Shown one piece after another: positions 27,035-39,251 of a DNA stretch of 64,000 bases. Source of the stretch: Pseudofabraea citricarpa (lineage: Eukaryota; Ascomycota; Leotiomycetes; Helotiales; Dermateaceae). The stretch is taken from positions 310,001 through 374,000 of the forward strand of contig JAPWGK010000022.1 in the NCBI GenBank assembly GCA_029641185.1, given 5' to 3'. Made by a program: the position numbers and the translations under genes. Within the stretch, counting starts at the first letter, position 1, and each line of letters begins with the position of its first letter. A model generated the notes under the pieces. That model was not told the DNA's origin. It worked only from the letters and a program-made list of their open reading frames with translations, and searched no databases.

Positions 27035-27222
27035 TATTAGTATAATTATCTTATAGTTATATATATATATAAATATATATTAATACTTAGTTAATTAATT
27101 AATTAATTTATCTACGAATATATTAACTTATATATAATATATTATTCGTATAAAGTACTAAGATTTAACTAAATACTTATAACTTAAGAGATATAAGTAA
27201 AAAGTATATAATCCTTCTAATA
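27035..27222. repeat. Right LTR of family B copy 1 (188 bp)
   Basis: Lacks about 20 bp of TA-rich sequence near the start that the three other LTRs of this family share; otherwise collinear with them. Confidence 0.75.
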
Positions 27223-28634
27223 ATAATAATTAATATAAAGTAGATATTAAAGTAAGATACTAATAAGTATAATTACTAAATCGTAATATAAAGTTATAAT
27301 AATTATAAGGTTAAGGTTCGAATATTAAGATTATTATAAGTAAAAAATAAAATATATAATTTATATAAGCTAATTAAATAATTATTATTATTTATAATTT
27401 TAACACGTTTTTTATTATTTTTCTTATTATTACTACTAATAATATTATCTTAATTATATAATCTCTTAATAACTATAAACCTTTTTTTATATTATTATAA
27501 TATATTATTTCCTAATTAATAATATATTAATTATTATATTAATTCTCCCTAGTATTATAATATATTATAAACTAAAGATATTAAAGGCTATAAAAGCTAT
27601 TATATATAAAAAACGTATAACTACTAAAGTATCTTATAAGATTATTTTAGATAATAAAATAATCCTTATAATTCTAAAGATTAAAAAGTTTTATTATTAG
27701 AAGTCTAGAAGTAAATTAATTATTATTTTAATTATTATTTTTACTAATATAATTATAACTATTACTCTTTATAATATTTATTAGTATTAAAAATTATATA
27801 ATCTTTTTCTCTTTTAACTTTTATTTTAGAGAATTATTAGAGAAATTATAAAAGATATTTACTTTAGTTATTATATATAATATATTATACTTAAGATAAT
27901 ATAAGAAACTATTAAATTTATATTTATTATAAAATTTAAAAGTAAGCTTTTTTATTTATTAATCTTTATAATAATTAATTATTAACTTATTCTTAGATAT
28001 TAACCTTCTTATAATTTATACTAAATATATTATAATTATATAAAAGGATATAAAAATATTATATTAATTTTATAAGAATATAACTAACTTTTTTAGTTCT
28101 AATAAAAGTAATATTAAGGCGTAAGTTAATATTAATCTTATAATAATCTTAGTTAATCTCTTTTTAGTTATATACTTAAATCTTATTATAATCTTAGTTA
28201 TATTTTTATTACTAGTAAAAATAATACTTAATAATAAGTTATATTATCTACTAGATAACTTACTTATTATAATATTACTTATATCTAGTTTAATTCTTTT
28301 ATTAAGCTAAAAATATATTTACTAGATAAACGCTCTTATAATTCTTTTTCTTTATAAGTTATTTTTATATTAATCTTATAATAATTAAATAACTAAGTAT
28401 TATTCTTAGACTATTATCTTAAAATAATAATTCGTCTAATAATAACTTATATTCTTTAATTTTATTTTTAGTTTAATTTCTAAGTTATTATTCTAAGTAA
28501 AATTATTAAGAATCTTACTTTAATTATAATAATAATTTATTTAACCCTAGTAATTAAGATCCTAATTATTATAATAATAATAAGAATAAAAAGAATAATA
28601 AAAATAATAAAAATAATAAAAATAATAAAAATAA
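27223..28634. other. AT-rich spacer between the two family B copies
   Basis: About 1.4 kb of RIP-degraded sequence with no readable frame. Its right end (28590-28634) is a tandem AATAATAAAA array which resumes at 36476 after copy 2, showing that copy 2 landed inside that array. Confidence 0.6.
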
Positions 28635-28843
28635 TATTAGTATAATTATCTTATAATTATATATATATATAAATAATATATATATAATTACAAATATATA
28701 TTAATACTTAGTTAATTAATTAGTTAATTTATTTACAAATATATTAACTTATATATAATATATTATTTATATAAAGTACTAAGACTTAACCGAATACTTA
28801 TAACTTAAAAGATATAAGTAAAAAATATATAATTCTTTTAATA
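28635..28843. repeat. Left LTR of family B copy 2 (209 bp)
   Basis: Starts TATTAGTATAATTATC and ends TTTTAATA; collinear with 19259-19467 and 36267-36475. Confidence 0.75.
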
Positions 28844-31800
28844 CTAGTAATTTTTTCTTTTTTAAGAAATATTAAATTAGATTATATCTTATATAAAATA
28901 ATATTATACGAGTATAATATTATAGATAATTAATACTAAGAAAATATAAGTAACTAAAAAACTAAAGATAAATACTTATAAATATTAAACTTATAAATAT
29001 AAGAAATATAAATAAGAAAATACTTAATATAAGAAAATAATCTACTAAATAAATATAAGAAAAATATTATATAATATTAGTAAGTCGTATACTAGGGTTC
29101 TAGAAAGTAATTCTAGCTTAGGTAAATTATTAATTTTATCTCTTAATAGATAAAACAAATAATTATATAAATTAATATTTAGTAATTATAAATTATCTTA
29201 GAAGTTAAATAAATTACTTTATATTAAGTAAATTACTACTTAAGTAGTTACTTAACCTTCTTATAATTATAAATACCTAGGAATTTTTTACTTAACTTTT
29301 TTCTTTTTTTCCTATTAATAATTAAATTTTATTTCTCTTTTTTTTATATCTATAACTAATTATTTATCTCTCTTTTTTTCTTCTCTCTTTTTAACTTTAT
29401 ATATATTACTCTTATATTATATACTTTTACCTTAGGTATATTTTAGATTATTAACTTAATCTTATAGAAAATATAATATCTAATTATAAAAAAGATCTTA
29501 ATCTTCTTAATATAATTAATTATAATAACTTTAAAGATTTTATCCTAAAAATATAAGATTATACGTTTAATATATATAATAAAAAAGTAACTTAAATTTA
29601 CTCTTAGTACTCTTAGCTACTTATTATCTATTATTCTATTATTATTTATTATTTAGCTAAATTTAATTATATTTTCTAGTAATAATACTTCTAAAATATT
29701 TCGTACGAAACTATTATTCTTATTATTATTAGAAGATATAATCTAGTTAATATATATATTAATTAAATTTATCCTTAATATATTCTTAGACTTTTAGTTT
29801 AATCTTAGTAAAAAGTAGATTATTCTCTAATAAACTAATAATATATTATATATATTCCTAGTAGTTATTATAAGCCTTACTTTTTATCTTATTTTATATA
29901 TAAACTTAAGATTAATAATAGAATATATAAAGGATATCTAATAAGCTAATCTAATAATTATTATAAGTATTATAAGTTTATTTCTAAATAATCCTTTTAT
30001 ATTTTATAATTAATTAACTTTTAGATAATAGTTTCTTTCTTATTAGGTTTATAAGCTATAATAAATCCGTATAATATTTCTTATTAAGATCTCTCTAGTA
30101 GATATTATCCTAGTACTTATAAATACTCTAATCTTACTCTTATTAATCTTATTATATAAGTAGAAGCTATAACTATTATATAATATATATATTAGAAAGC
30201 TTATCTTATTACTTTAGTTTAATCTTCTAATAAAAAGAAAGACTCTCCTTATAACTTAGTTTATACGTCCTCTAGTAATAGGAATACTATTAACTTTATT
30301 AATACTTAGACTAGTTTAGAAAAATAATAGTAATAAATAGTAATAATTCTAGTAGTAATAATACTTATAAGAGTAAAAGCTTTATTTTATAATTTAGTTT
30401 TCCTTTTGCCTAGCTTTTTATTTTTATATAAAAAATAATACCTATTTATTTTTCCTAATTTTAAATAAATAAATATTTAAATAAATAATTAAAAATATAA
30501 ACGAAAATAAATTCTAAAAATAAAATTAATATAATAATATATAAAAATTCTTATTTTCTAGCTATTTTTCTTTTCTTTTAATCTACCTATTAATTTATAT
30601 AAAGATCTTATTATTATTAAGGAATTTTTTAAGAGTATTATTAGCTTTCTTTTTTATTATAGTATTAGCTAAATTATTAAGTTTATTTATCTAATAAACT
30701 TTTATAAGCTTTTTTTTCTTATATAATTAATATAATATTATAATATTAATTATTAGGTATTTCTTCTTAGTAATTCTAAGCTTTATAAGATATTTATATA
30801 ATAAGTATAAATTAATATATATAATTATAAGTCTTAGTAGAAGGTTTAATTATAATATTATTTTATTAATTATATTATTAATAATAATAATAATATTAAC
30901 TCTTACTATTATATTATAGATTTTAAATATAAGTATACTTTTTATAACTCTCTTATTTTTTATATTACTTTAGTAAATTATATTTCCTCTAAGAGTAAAC
31001 TTATTTAATTCGTATATAAATAAAAGAGTTATTAAATCTTATTTTATTATTATTTAGGATTTAGTTACTAGTAAAATAATAAACTTAAGTTAAAAACTTA
31101 GGTTTTTATTATTTATAAATAATCTATTTATAAATATAAATAACTTTATATAAGATAAGTTAAAAGAGATATAATAGATCTCTTAATCTAAGTTATTTAT
31201 TTATTACTTTAAATAAGCGTTTAATTTTATAATTTCTATAAGAATTAGCTTCTAGTATTAAGTAATAATAAAAAGATTAAAAGTAGCTTTAAATTAATAA
31301 ATATTTATTATATATATATCTTAGATATATTATTATTAATAATTCTTTTAACTAAAAGGTAAATCTAAATTAATAAGTTATATCTTTTTATCTTATTTCT
31401 TTTAAAGTAATAATAAGGAATTATTATAATTTTATTAGAGGATATACTTATTAAATATTAGAGATATTTTATATATAAGTATTTCTAATAATTTTATTAA
31501 GAAGTTAGCTTTCTTTAGCTTTTTTTCCTCTTAATTAATAAATATATTATTACCTAAGATTAATATATTATTAGTTTATATACTTATAATTCTAAAAGCT
31601 TTAGAATTAGAAATAAGTAAATATAAATTATATATAAATATTTATATCTATAATTAATTAATATAATATTTATAATATATTACTTACTAATATATATTTA
31701 TTTCTAAAATATTATATAATAACTTTTTTACTATTATTATTATACCTTTTAGGTATTAGTATTAGATTTCTTTTAATAAGTATATAAGAATCTAATAAGC

Positions 31801-34800
31801 TAAATTTATAATAAACTAAATATATACTTAGGTAATATTATAATAATAAAAGATATATTTATACGAATTAAATAAAATAATAAAAGTAATAAATAAGTAT
31901 TAGCTTACTTTTTAGATTATTAGTAACTAAATTAATATAAATTATTTTCTTATATTATTATAAGCTTAAATAATATAATAAATCTTTTCGTATAAAATTA
32001 TTATTTCCTTTTCTTTTATTTTATATATTAACTAAAAGTTAAAAATCTTTCTTTTATATTACTATAAATTAAATCTAATAAATTCGAAAATATTATTTAT
32101 AATTAATCTTTCGACTTTTTTCCTAGTAGATTTCTTAAATAATTACCTAGGTATTATAATAATATCTAATTTCTAAAGTTATCTTAAAAGCTTAAGATTA
32201 TTAATCTTCTTATAAGTTAGATATATTAATAATATTACTTATCTTATATTACTTATATTTTATATAAGCTAAAATAACTTATTAGAGAGATATTATATAT
32301 AAGAAAATAAAAATTAAATTATAAAATTCTTATTAGACTTTCTTATTATTATATGAAATTCTTTTATTAAGAGAACGAATTAATTTTTATAATAATATAA
32401 TTATTAGTATAAATCTTAGTTATATAAGTATTATATAAATTTACTTAGTCTAGATAATATCTTCTAGTACTTATAATTTTATCTTCTAGTTATTTTTTAC
32501 TTTTAATATAAGCCTTATATTCTTATAATTAATTTCTTAGAGTTAATTATCTTATAACCTTAAGTTAAAAGGTTTTATAATAATTAAATAAAAATTTATT
32601 AGGTTATAAGATATATTAATAATATAAGTTTTACTTATAATATTAATTAACTTATATAATCTTTTTTAATCTTATTTCTCTCTTTATATTAGGATATCCG
32701 ATTATAATAATAATAATACTACTAAGTTTATATAAGGGTTATTTTATATAACTAATATCTCTTTAACTAATTATTAGATATAAAAATATTTAACTTCTTA
32801 TATTATTAGATTTATTATCTTCTTATATTTTATTATAAATATAACTAAGGTATTATTCTAGCTTATCCTTAGGTAAATACTAAAAATAAATAATATAAGT
32901 ATTAGTTTATTAGGTCTTATAAAATTATTAATAGCTTTTACGATTATTTAAAGAATAATATTCTTATTAATACGTTTATCTTTTAATTTTATATAAAATA
33001 TTTTATATATATATTATAAAGATATATAATATCTTTTTACTTTTCTAATATTATTATAAGCTTTTATAAGAATTTCCTTAGTCTTAGTTATTATTACTAA
33101 TATATTTTATTAAAACTTAGATATTATAAAGTTTATACTAATATTATATATAAAAAAATCTAATAAACTAAGGTATATATTAATTTATAGTATACGAAAT
33201 ATATTTTATATTATTTTTACTTTTATATCTTTTAGAAACTTTATTATATTAAATAATATTATTTTATTAATTATATATATTATTAGTTTTTTATCTAAGT
33301 ATATAATATTAATTATTATTAAGTAATTAAAATTTATATCTTTCTTAATAATAAATTTAAATCGCCCTAGTAATTTAGAATAAATTTAATAGTATTTATA
33401 AAATTTTATAAGATTCTTAAGTATTAAAATCTTAAAATCTTAATTTATTTTCTTAAGAATCTTTATTAATCTTTATATAAAAGAATATCTAAATCTATAA
33501 TATACCTAATTAAACTTAGACTTTATTAGATAATATAATATAATTACCTTTAGTTAGTTTAATAATATAAATAAATATTCTTATTTTCGTATTAAAAGTA
33601 TAATTTTCTTACCTTAAATAAAAATATTTTATAGGTTATCGATTTATATAAATATCTTATTTATATCTTATATATAAAGTAAGAATAATATTAAAACTAA
33701 TATAATATAAAATATAATATTTCTAATTAATATCTTAAGATTAATAGTTTCTTTTATTATTAAGAGTCTCTTCCTAAAATATATAATATTACTCTTATTA
33801 TTTCGTATATAATTATAAGTTTAAGTATTATTATTATAATACTTAAAACTAAGGTTTTCTTATTATTAAGATCCCTAATACTCTTATATCTAATATAATA
33901 TCTTAGAATATCTCTAATAAATATTTATTCTTATTAATATACTTATTTATTTTATATATAACGCTGTTCTTCTATTAACTTTATTTAAGGACTAGGAATA
34001 TCTTATCTTATAAGAAGATAATTTATTTTCTAGTTATTTAAGGTTATCTTAATAAATTATATATTATCTTTAATAAAATCGATTAAGAAATATTTATATA
34101 AAAACTTTTCTTCTTTTATCTTAGTCTAATATACCTAGGTATTATTAGAATATCTACCTTTATTTATTATTCTTATAACCTAAATAAGTATCTTACTTAT
34201 TATTCTTAAGCTATTAGTAGAAATAATAATATATTAAATTATTATATCTTCTTATTAGAAGAAGATTTAATATTAAGATAATTCTTATACGAAATAAATA
34301 ATCCTTTAAAATTAATTAAGAACTAGTTAAATTTATTATCTTAGATATATTAGTTTTAAGATTTATAATATATATATACCTTAGTTTATTTTTTATTTAT
34401 ATAATTACTTAACTAATACCCTAGCTTTTAGTATATATAATATTTCTAGTTATTATTAAATTTTCTTTTATCTTTTTAATCCTCTTAGAAACTTTTCTTT
34501 TTCTTAAATTAACTAAAATTTAATAGTCTATTATATTTTCGTATAACTTTAGTAATATTAGTTTTAGTTATTATACTTTTAGTTAATTTAATATTAGTTA
34601 TATTAGAGGTTAAAATAACTTATATATTATATATAATTATTATTATTATTATTATTATTTTTATATAATATCTCTTAGATATATAATAATAATTAGTTAT
34701 ATTATATAATAATAGTAATAATAAATCTTAATTCTAAGTAAAGCCTTTTAAAAGTTAAGACTAATTTATAAAATACGAAATTATACTCTAGAATATTATA

Positions 34801-36266
34801 ATATATATTTAGTATTTAATCTTATAAGTTATACTTATTTTAGTATTAAACTAAAAATTCTTATTATATTATACGAAGTATATTAAATAAGATCTTAAGA
34901 TATTTAAGTTTTAACTTATCTAAGTATTATTAGATAATTTCCTAGAATATAATCTTATATTATTCTAAGAGATATAATTACTTATTTTCTTTAGTTTTAA
35001 AATAATCTTTTATTATTTATATTATTATATAAAGATTATAGTTCTAGCTAAATATCTTATTATAATAAAATTCGAATATTTTATCTTAAAGTATTATAAA
35101 GAATATTAAATAATAATTATAATCTAGTATTTTTATTTTATTATAATAATTAAAAAATACTTATATTTTTATATTAAGAATATTATATAATTTACTTATA
35201 TATTTCCTTTTATTTAATATATTATAGATTTTTATTAACTTAGTAATTAACTTATTAACTAATAATACTCTAGGTTCTTAAACGTATTATTATTATTATA
35301 AAGACTTTATATAAGATTATCTTAAGAGTATAAAGTTATAAGAGGTTATCTTTTAGGCTAAAGACTTAGATTTAAGATACTAGTAAACCTTAGGTAAATA
35401 TTAGGCTAAGATATACAAGAGTTAAAATATTAGTTAGAATTATATTCTTCTCTTTATATTATATAAGCTTAGTTTATACTAGAAAAATATATATATCCTT
35501 AATTAATAGCCGAATATATTATTCTAGTATTATTATTAGGCTTATTATAAAAATATTATATAAAATACTTAGTAGAAGTAACTAATATATTAGATCTTTT
35601 AGCTTATATATTAAATCGAACTTTCTTTTATACGCTTTTATTTACTTTCTTAATCTTATCTTTAGTTTATATATAAGGTTTCTTCTTATTTAGGAGATTT
35701 ACTAAAAGTTAAATATAAGATATAAATCCTAATTTAAGTTTAGTAAATATTTTATATATATATAAGTATATATAAACTTTAGATATAATTACTCTTAATA
35801 TTATACTAAATATTACTAATATTTATTCTTAAAATATATTCTTAAAATTATCTTATAATCTATTATCTTTTATCTCTTATTTCTTTTATATATTAATATT
35901 TATTATAATATACGTATTAATAAGTACGTTAGTATATTTATTTATATTAGTTATATTAATTTTATTATCTTATTATTTAGGTTAATAAGATATTTTCTTT
36001 TTATTATAAAACTTATTATTACTTATAAGTTTTATAAAAGATTTTTTTAGTTAAAGTTATAATATTTTATCTAGAGATAATATCTCTTATTTTATATTAG
36101 CTAAACCTATAAAATATCCTTTTAGATTAAATAAATAAGCTAAGATTTACCTTTAATAATCTTATTAAGAATCTTTATATATTAAGTCCTAAAAAACCTT
36201 ATTAATCTATAATCTTATTTTATACGTAAGGTTATTATATAATAGTTAAGTTAAACTACTAATTAA

Positions 36267-36475
36267 TATTAATATAATTATCTTATAATTATATATATAT
36301 ATAAATAATATATATATAATTATAAATATATATTAATACTTAGTTAATTAATTAGTTAATTTATCTATAAATACGTTAACTTATATATAATATATTATTC
36401 GTACGAAGTACTAAGACTTAACTAAATACTTATAACTTAAGAGATATAAGTAGAAAATATATAATCCTCTTAATA
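36267..36475. repeat. Right LTR of family B copy 2 (209 bp)
   Basis: Starts TATTAATATAATTATC and ends CTTAATA; matches the left LTR with transition differences. Confidence 0.75.
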
Positions 36476-36699
36476 AATAATAAAAATAATAAAAATAAGA
36501 AAAATAAAGAGAATAATAGGAACGATAAAAATAAGAGGCTATAAGTTAATAATAAAGAAAATTAGGTTACTTAGAAGTAATAATTATACTTTAGCCTAGT
36601 TAAACTAATAAAATATACTAGAAATAAATTACTTTCTTTTTTATATTTAAGTTATATCTTTAAGTAATTATTATACTAATTAATATAATACTACAGGTA

Positions 36700-36801
36700 C
36701 CTATAGGTACTCGCCCTATAGGTCGGGTTTTTCCTAAAAATTATAACCTACCCTATAGGTACTCGCAGGTTATTTTGAAATAATAAAACCCGACCTATAG
36801 G
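36700..36801. repeat. Right subterminal CCTATAGG palindromes (four copies)
   Basis: CCTATAGG occurs at 36700-36707, 36715-36722, 36752-36759 and 36794-36801, mirroring the cluster at the left end. The surrounding sequence also shares CAGGTTATTTT and AAACCC segments with the left end. Confidence 0.7.
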
Positions 36802-36819
36802 TACCTATGCCGAAGTCTA
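36797..36819 (-). repeat. Right terminal inverted repeat, 23 bp
   Basis: Exact reverse complement of 7118-7140. Confidence 0.9.
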
Positions 36820-36827
36820 GAAAGTAA
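36820..36827. repeat. Right 8-bp target-site duplication GAAAGTAA
   Basis: Direct copy of 7110-7117, immediately outside the right TIR. Confidence 0.85.
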
Positions 36828-37176
36828 AGCGGGTCGTTCCCGATACTTTGTTTCTACAGCTTATTCCCGAACGGGGAACTTGATGCTCCATGCCAGGACG
36901 CCAGGAGTGGGATGTCATGCTACTCCCAAAACAGACAACCCGGTCCTCGGTATACCTTCCCCCGAAAGGTATCTGTTATTAGTTGGCACCCCGCCATTTG
37001 TTCCTGGCATCGTCACATCTTGACAGTTCTTTTCCTCTTCGTGTGTTGTTCTTTGACTTTGTGGGGCTCGGCTCACCTCCTCGATTTCTTCTTAGGAGAG
37101 AGCCTGACATAAAGAGTTTTCGACGAGTTCGCTATAAGAAGTTGAACTGTTTCTTCCTTGTCTTGCCATCTTCATC
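36828..37176 (+). promoter_or_regulatory. Remaining upstream region of the SDR gene
   Basis: 349 bp between the transposon end and the SDR start codon. A CTATAAG word lies about 45 bp before the ATG and the stretch around 37010-37060 is pyrimidine-rich. The base composition is normal and CA/TG are present, so RIP has not spread here. Before the insertion this region was continuous with the upstream region of the sugar transporter. Confidence 0.45.
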
Positions 37177-38124
37177 ATGGCGATGCTCGTGAAATCCAAG
37201 ACGGCTATCGTCACGGGAGCCGGGTCGGGAATCAACTTTTGCTTTGCAAAGTTACTGCTCAGCAAAGGATGTAATGTCTTGATTGCAGATTTGGGTCTGC
37301 GACCTGAAGCTCAAGATCTACTATCCAAGTATGCTGGGGGCAAGGGTGCGAAAGCAGTTTTTCAGAAGACCGACGTCACTAATTGGGAAGAACTGAGTCA
37401 GATGTTTAAAGTGGCAACTCAAGAGTTTGGTGGTGCTGATATTGTGTGTCCTGGTGCTGGCATTTATGAACCTGTGAGTACATATTGATTACGTAGCAAG
37501 AAATAGAACTAACGATTGGATAAGCCATGGACCAATTTCTGGAATCCACCTGGAAAGTTACCGTCGAAAGACAAAATAGCAGAATCAAGATACGGAATCA
37601 TTGATATTAACATTACGCATCCAATTCGCACCACACAGCTTGCCATTGAGCATTTCTTGAATGCAAAGAAACCTGGCGTTGTCACTCACATCACGAGTGT
37701 TGCTGGCCAAGTACCATTCTTTCCTACTCCAGTATATGTGGCTTCCAAACATGCCATTCAGGGGTTCGTGCGGTCGCTTTATCGATTAGAGGAACCAAGA
37801 GACGGCATTCCAAAAATCCGAGTCAACGCTGTAGCACCTGGATTGATCAAGACACCATTATGGACCGATCATCCAGAGAAGTTGAAGTTCATTGAAAAGG
37901 AAAACAAGGACTGGGTGACTGCTGAAGACGTTGCCGATGTCATGCTGGATTTGGTCGAGAATGAAAAACATGTTGGTGGAACGATAATAGAAGTTGGGAA
38001 GCTAGTTCGCAAGGTAGAAGTTTTCAACGATCCAGGGCCACCCAAGGGAGAGAATGCAGTCGCGCATGCCAAAGAGGTTGAGGATGATGTTTGGGCGGCA
38101 TTGGGTGCACAGTACCATAAATGA
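37177..38124 (+). CDS. Short-chain dehydrogenase/reductase (classical SDR)
   Basis: Exons 37177-37473 and 37525-38124 are joined by a 51-nt intron (GTGAGT...TAAG, branch GAACTAACG, phase 0), giving 298 residues. It is an NAD(P)-dependent oxidoreductase: the cofactor motif TGAGSGI is at residues 13-19, the catalytic Ser is in THITSVAG (S157) and the YxxxK pair is YVASK (Y170, K174). The PG motif after it (VNAVAPGLIKTPLW) is the usual substrate and cofactor loop. The usual NNAG is replaced by CPGAGI. The segment YEPPWTNFWNPPG around the splice site resembles fungal SDRs annotated as 15-hydroxyprostaglandin-dehydrogenase-like; the true substrate is unknown. There is no signal peptide, so it is likely cytosolic. 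Its stop codon abuts that of the next, convergent gene. Confidence 0.9.
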
Positions 38125-38954
38125 TCATAGATCTTGAATAAGACCTAGAGTGGTGTCCTGCCGAAAGTATTTCGATTCGTGCCATGAACCGTGAGTGAAG
38201 TCCCAAAACCATAAATCCTGTTTTTCCAAAATACCCCAGGTTCCTACGTCCTTGAGCTTCGCAGGTCCCAATCTAGGACTCAGTTTATCTAGCAGATCAT
38301 CAGGGTAGTCAACGTAGCCGGTGAAGTGTGAGAGCAGGGTCAGAGATCCTAACGACCTAGAGAAAACTGGCATCACCTTAAAGATGAGAAGTGCAGAGAG
38401 CTTATTGAAATACTTTTGTGCTTTTGTAGATTCCCGCTTGAACTCTTCAAGACAGGGATTGACTATTCGGGAAGCAATCAGACTATCTGGGGTGTGAATG
38501 CAATATAAAAAATCCCAGCGCTCCTGGTTCGGATCGATGCAGCGAAAAGCGATAGACAGATGGCGAAGGTTGGAGGCACGGCGGCATGTAAGAAGAAATG
38601 TCTTGACTGCTTCAGACTCTCTACATTCCGTCGCAGGTTCATTGACTGGCATTTTCAACCTGGAAATTTGAGCAAGAACCACGAGTAAATATAAATGGCT
38701 TACCTCAGATGATAGGAGAGATTACGGATCTTCTTGGCTGTTGCTTCTGAGAGGGCTTTGAATGAACATACATTTTCTTCGGTGACGTGGACAGTATTCA
38801 GACCGTAGAAGATAGAGAGAGCTTCATGGTAGAGTTTTGGACATGGCCTCAAAGCTGCAATGAGGAAGAAGCTTTCTTTGGGTTGAGGTAGACAGAGAGT
38901 GTGCTGGAAGACTTTTAATCGAATCTCAGTGGGCAAAATGTCGAGAATGCACAT
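38125..38954 (-). CDS. F-box-like hypothetical protein, two exons
   Basis: Exons 38954-38704 and 38659-38125 are joined by a 44-nt intron (GTAAGC...CCAG, phase 2) to give 261 residues. The N-terminus MCILDILPTEIRLKVFQHTL fits the start of a fungal F-box or F-box-like domain (LPxEIRxxV), which would bind Skp1 in an SCF ubiquitin ligase. The following residues (PCPKLYHEALSIFYGLNTV) resemble the conserved region of many short fungal F-box-like proteins. The C-terminal half has no repeats that I can recognise. The stop codon (38125-38127) begins at the base after the SDR stop, so the two 3' UTRs must overlap. The family assignment is tentative; expression level and partners are unknown. Confidence 0.6.
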
Positions 38955-39251
38955 TTTGAACTACTGGTTGACTTGTGCTCAAAGGCATGTTCAAAGAGAC
39001 AGGTAACAGGTTAATGAAGTGTAGGTAAGCCATTGAGGTATGAGGGCTAACTGATGCTTTGCAGACCAGCCGGGTTTTCTGCCTGGCAATATTCTGCTTT
39101 TGGCATGTGGCACTCACTACCTAGGTACTCTGTGATCTGGTAACTGATCCCAGGCGGTCTGCAAAGCTGTATAGCCTGTAGCTAGTGGAGGTCATCGGAT
39201 AGGTACCGTACGAAGTAGATCTCCCTCCCAGCCGCGCAGCGCAATGGGGGT

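Larger units (their letters stand above)
19259..27222. mobile_element. LTR retrotransposon family B, copy 1 (about 7.96 kb)
   Basis: Bounded by direct repeats 19259-19467 and 27035-27222 that begin TATTAGTATAATTATC and end CTAATA, compatible with TG...CA termini converted to TA...TA by RIP. ATAAT flanks both ends (19254-19258 and 27223-27227), the 5-bp duplication expected of an LTR element, although it is low-complexity. The interior matches copy 2 at 28635-36475 along its whole length, in the same orientation. No reading frame survives, so the superfamily and coding direction are undetermined. An ATT microsatellite of about 74 bp lies at 25356-25429. Confidence 0.75.
28635..36475. mobile_element. 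LTR retrotransposon family B, copy 2 (about 7.84 kb)
   Basis: Bounded by 209-bp direct repeats at 28635-28843 and 36267-36475 and flanked on both sides by AATAA (28630-28634 and 36476-36480). The insertion interrupts an AATAATAAAA tandem array, which gives independent support for the ends. The interior is collinear with copy 1 and differs from it mainly by transitions, apart from a 539-bp nearly identical tract (32922-33460). All frames are closed. Confidence 0.78.
7118..36819. mobile_element. 29.7-kb TIR-bounded composite transposon (hAT-like), RIP-mutated
   Basis: The block is delimited by perfect 23-bp inverted repeats (7118-7140 and 36797-36819, outer end TAGACTTCGGCATAGGTACC) and by an 8-bp direct duplication of the target, GAAAGTAA. 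Three CCTATAGG palindromes lie within 130 bp of the left end and four within 120 bp of the right end, as expected for subterminal transposase sites. The interior is extremely AT-rich and nearly lacks CA and TG, the RIP signature. Three LTR elements fill about 23 kb of it. The remaining roughly 6.7 kb (7141-7463, 14640-19258, 27223-28634, 36476-36796) should be the original element, but I could not read a transposase in it. The hAT label rests on TSD length and end structure only. The element separates two divergent genes. Confidence 0.75.

Noticed and set aside
7118..36819. Starship-type giant element carrying cargo genes
   Set aside because: No DUF3435-type captain gene or any intact cargo is visible; the interior is explained by LTR elements, and the ends have TIRs with an 8-bp duplication.
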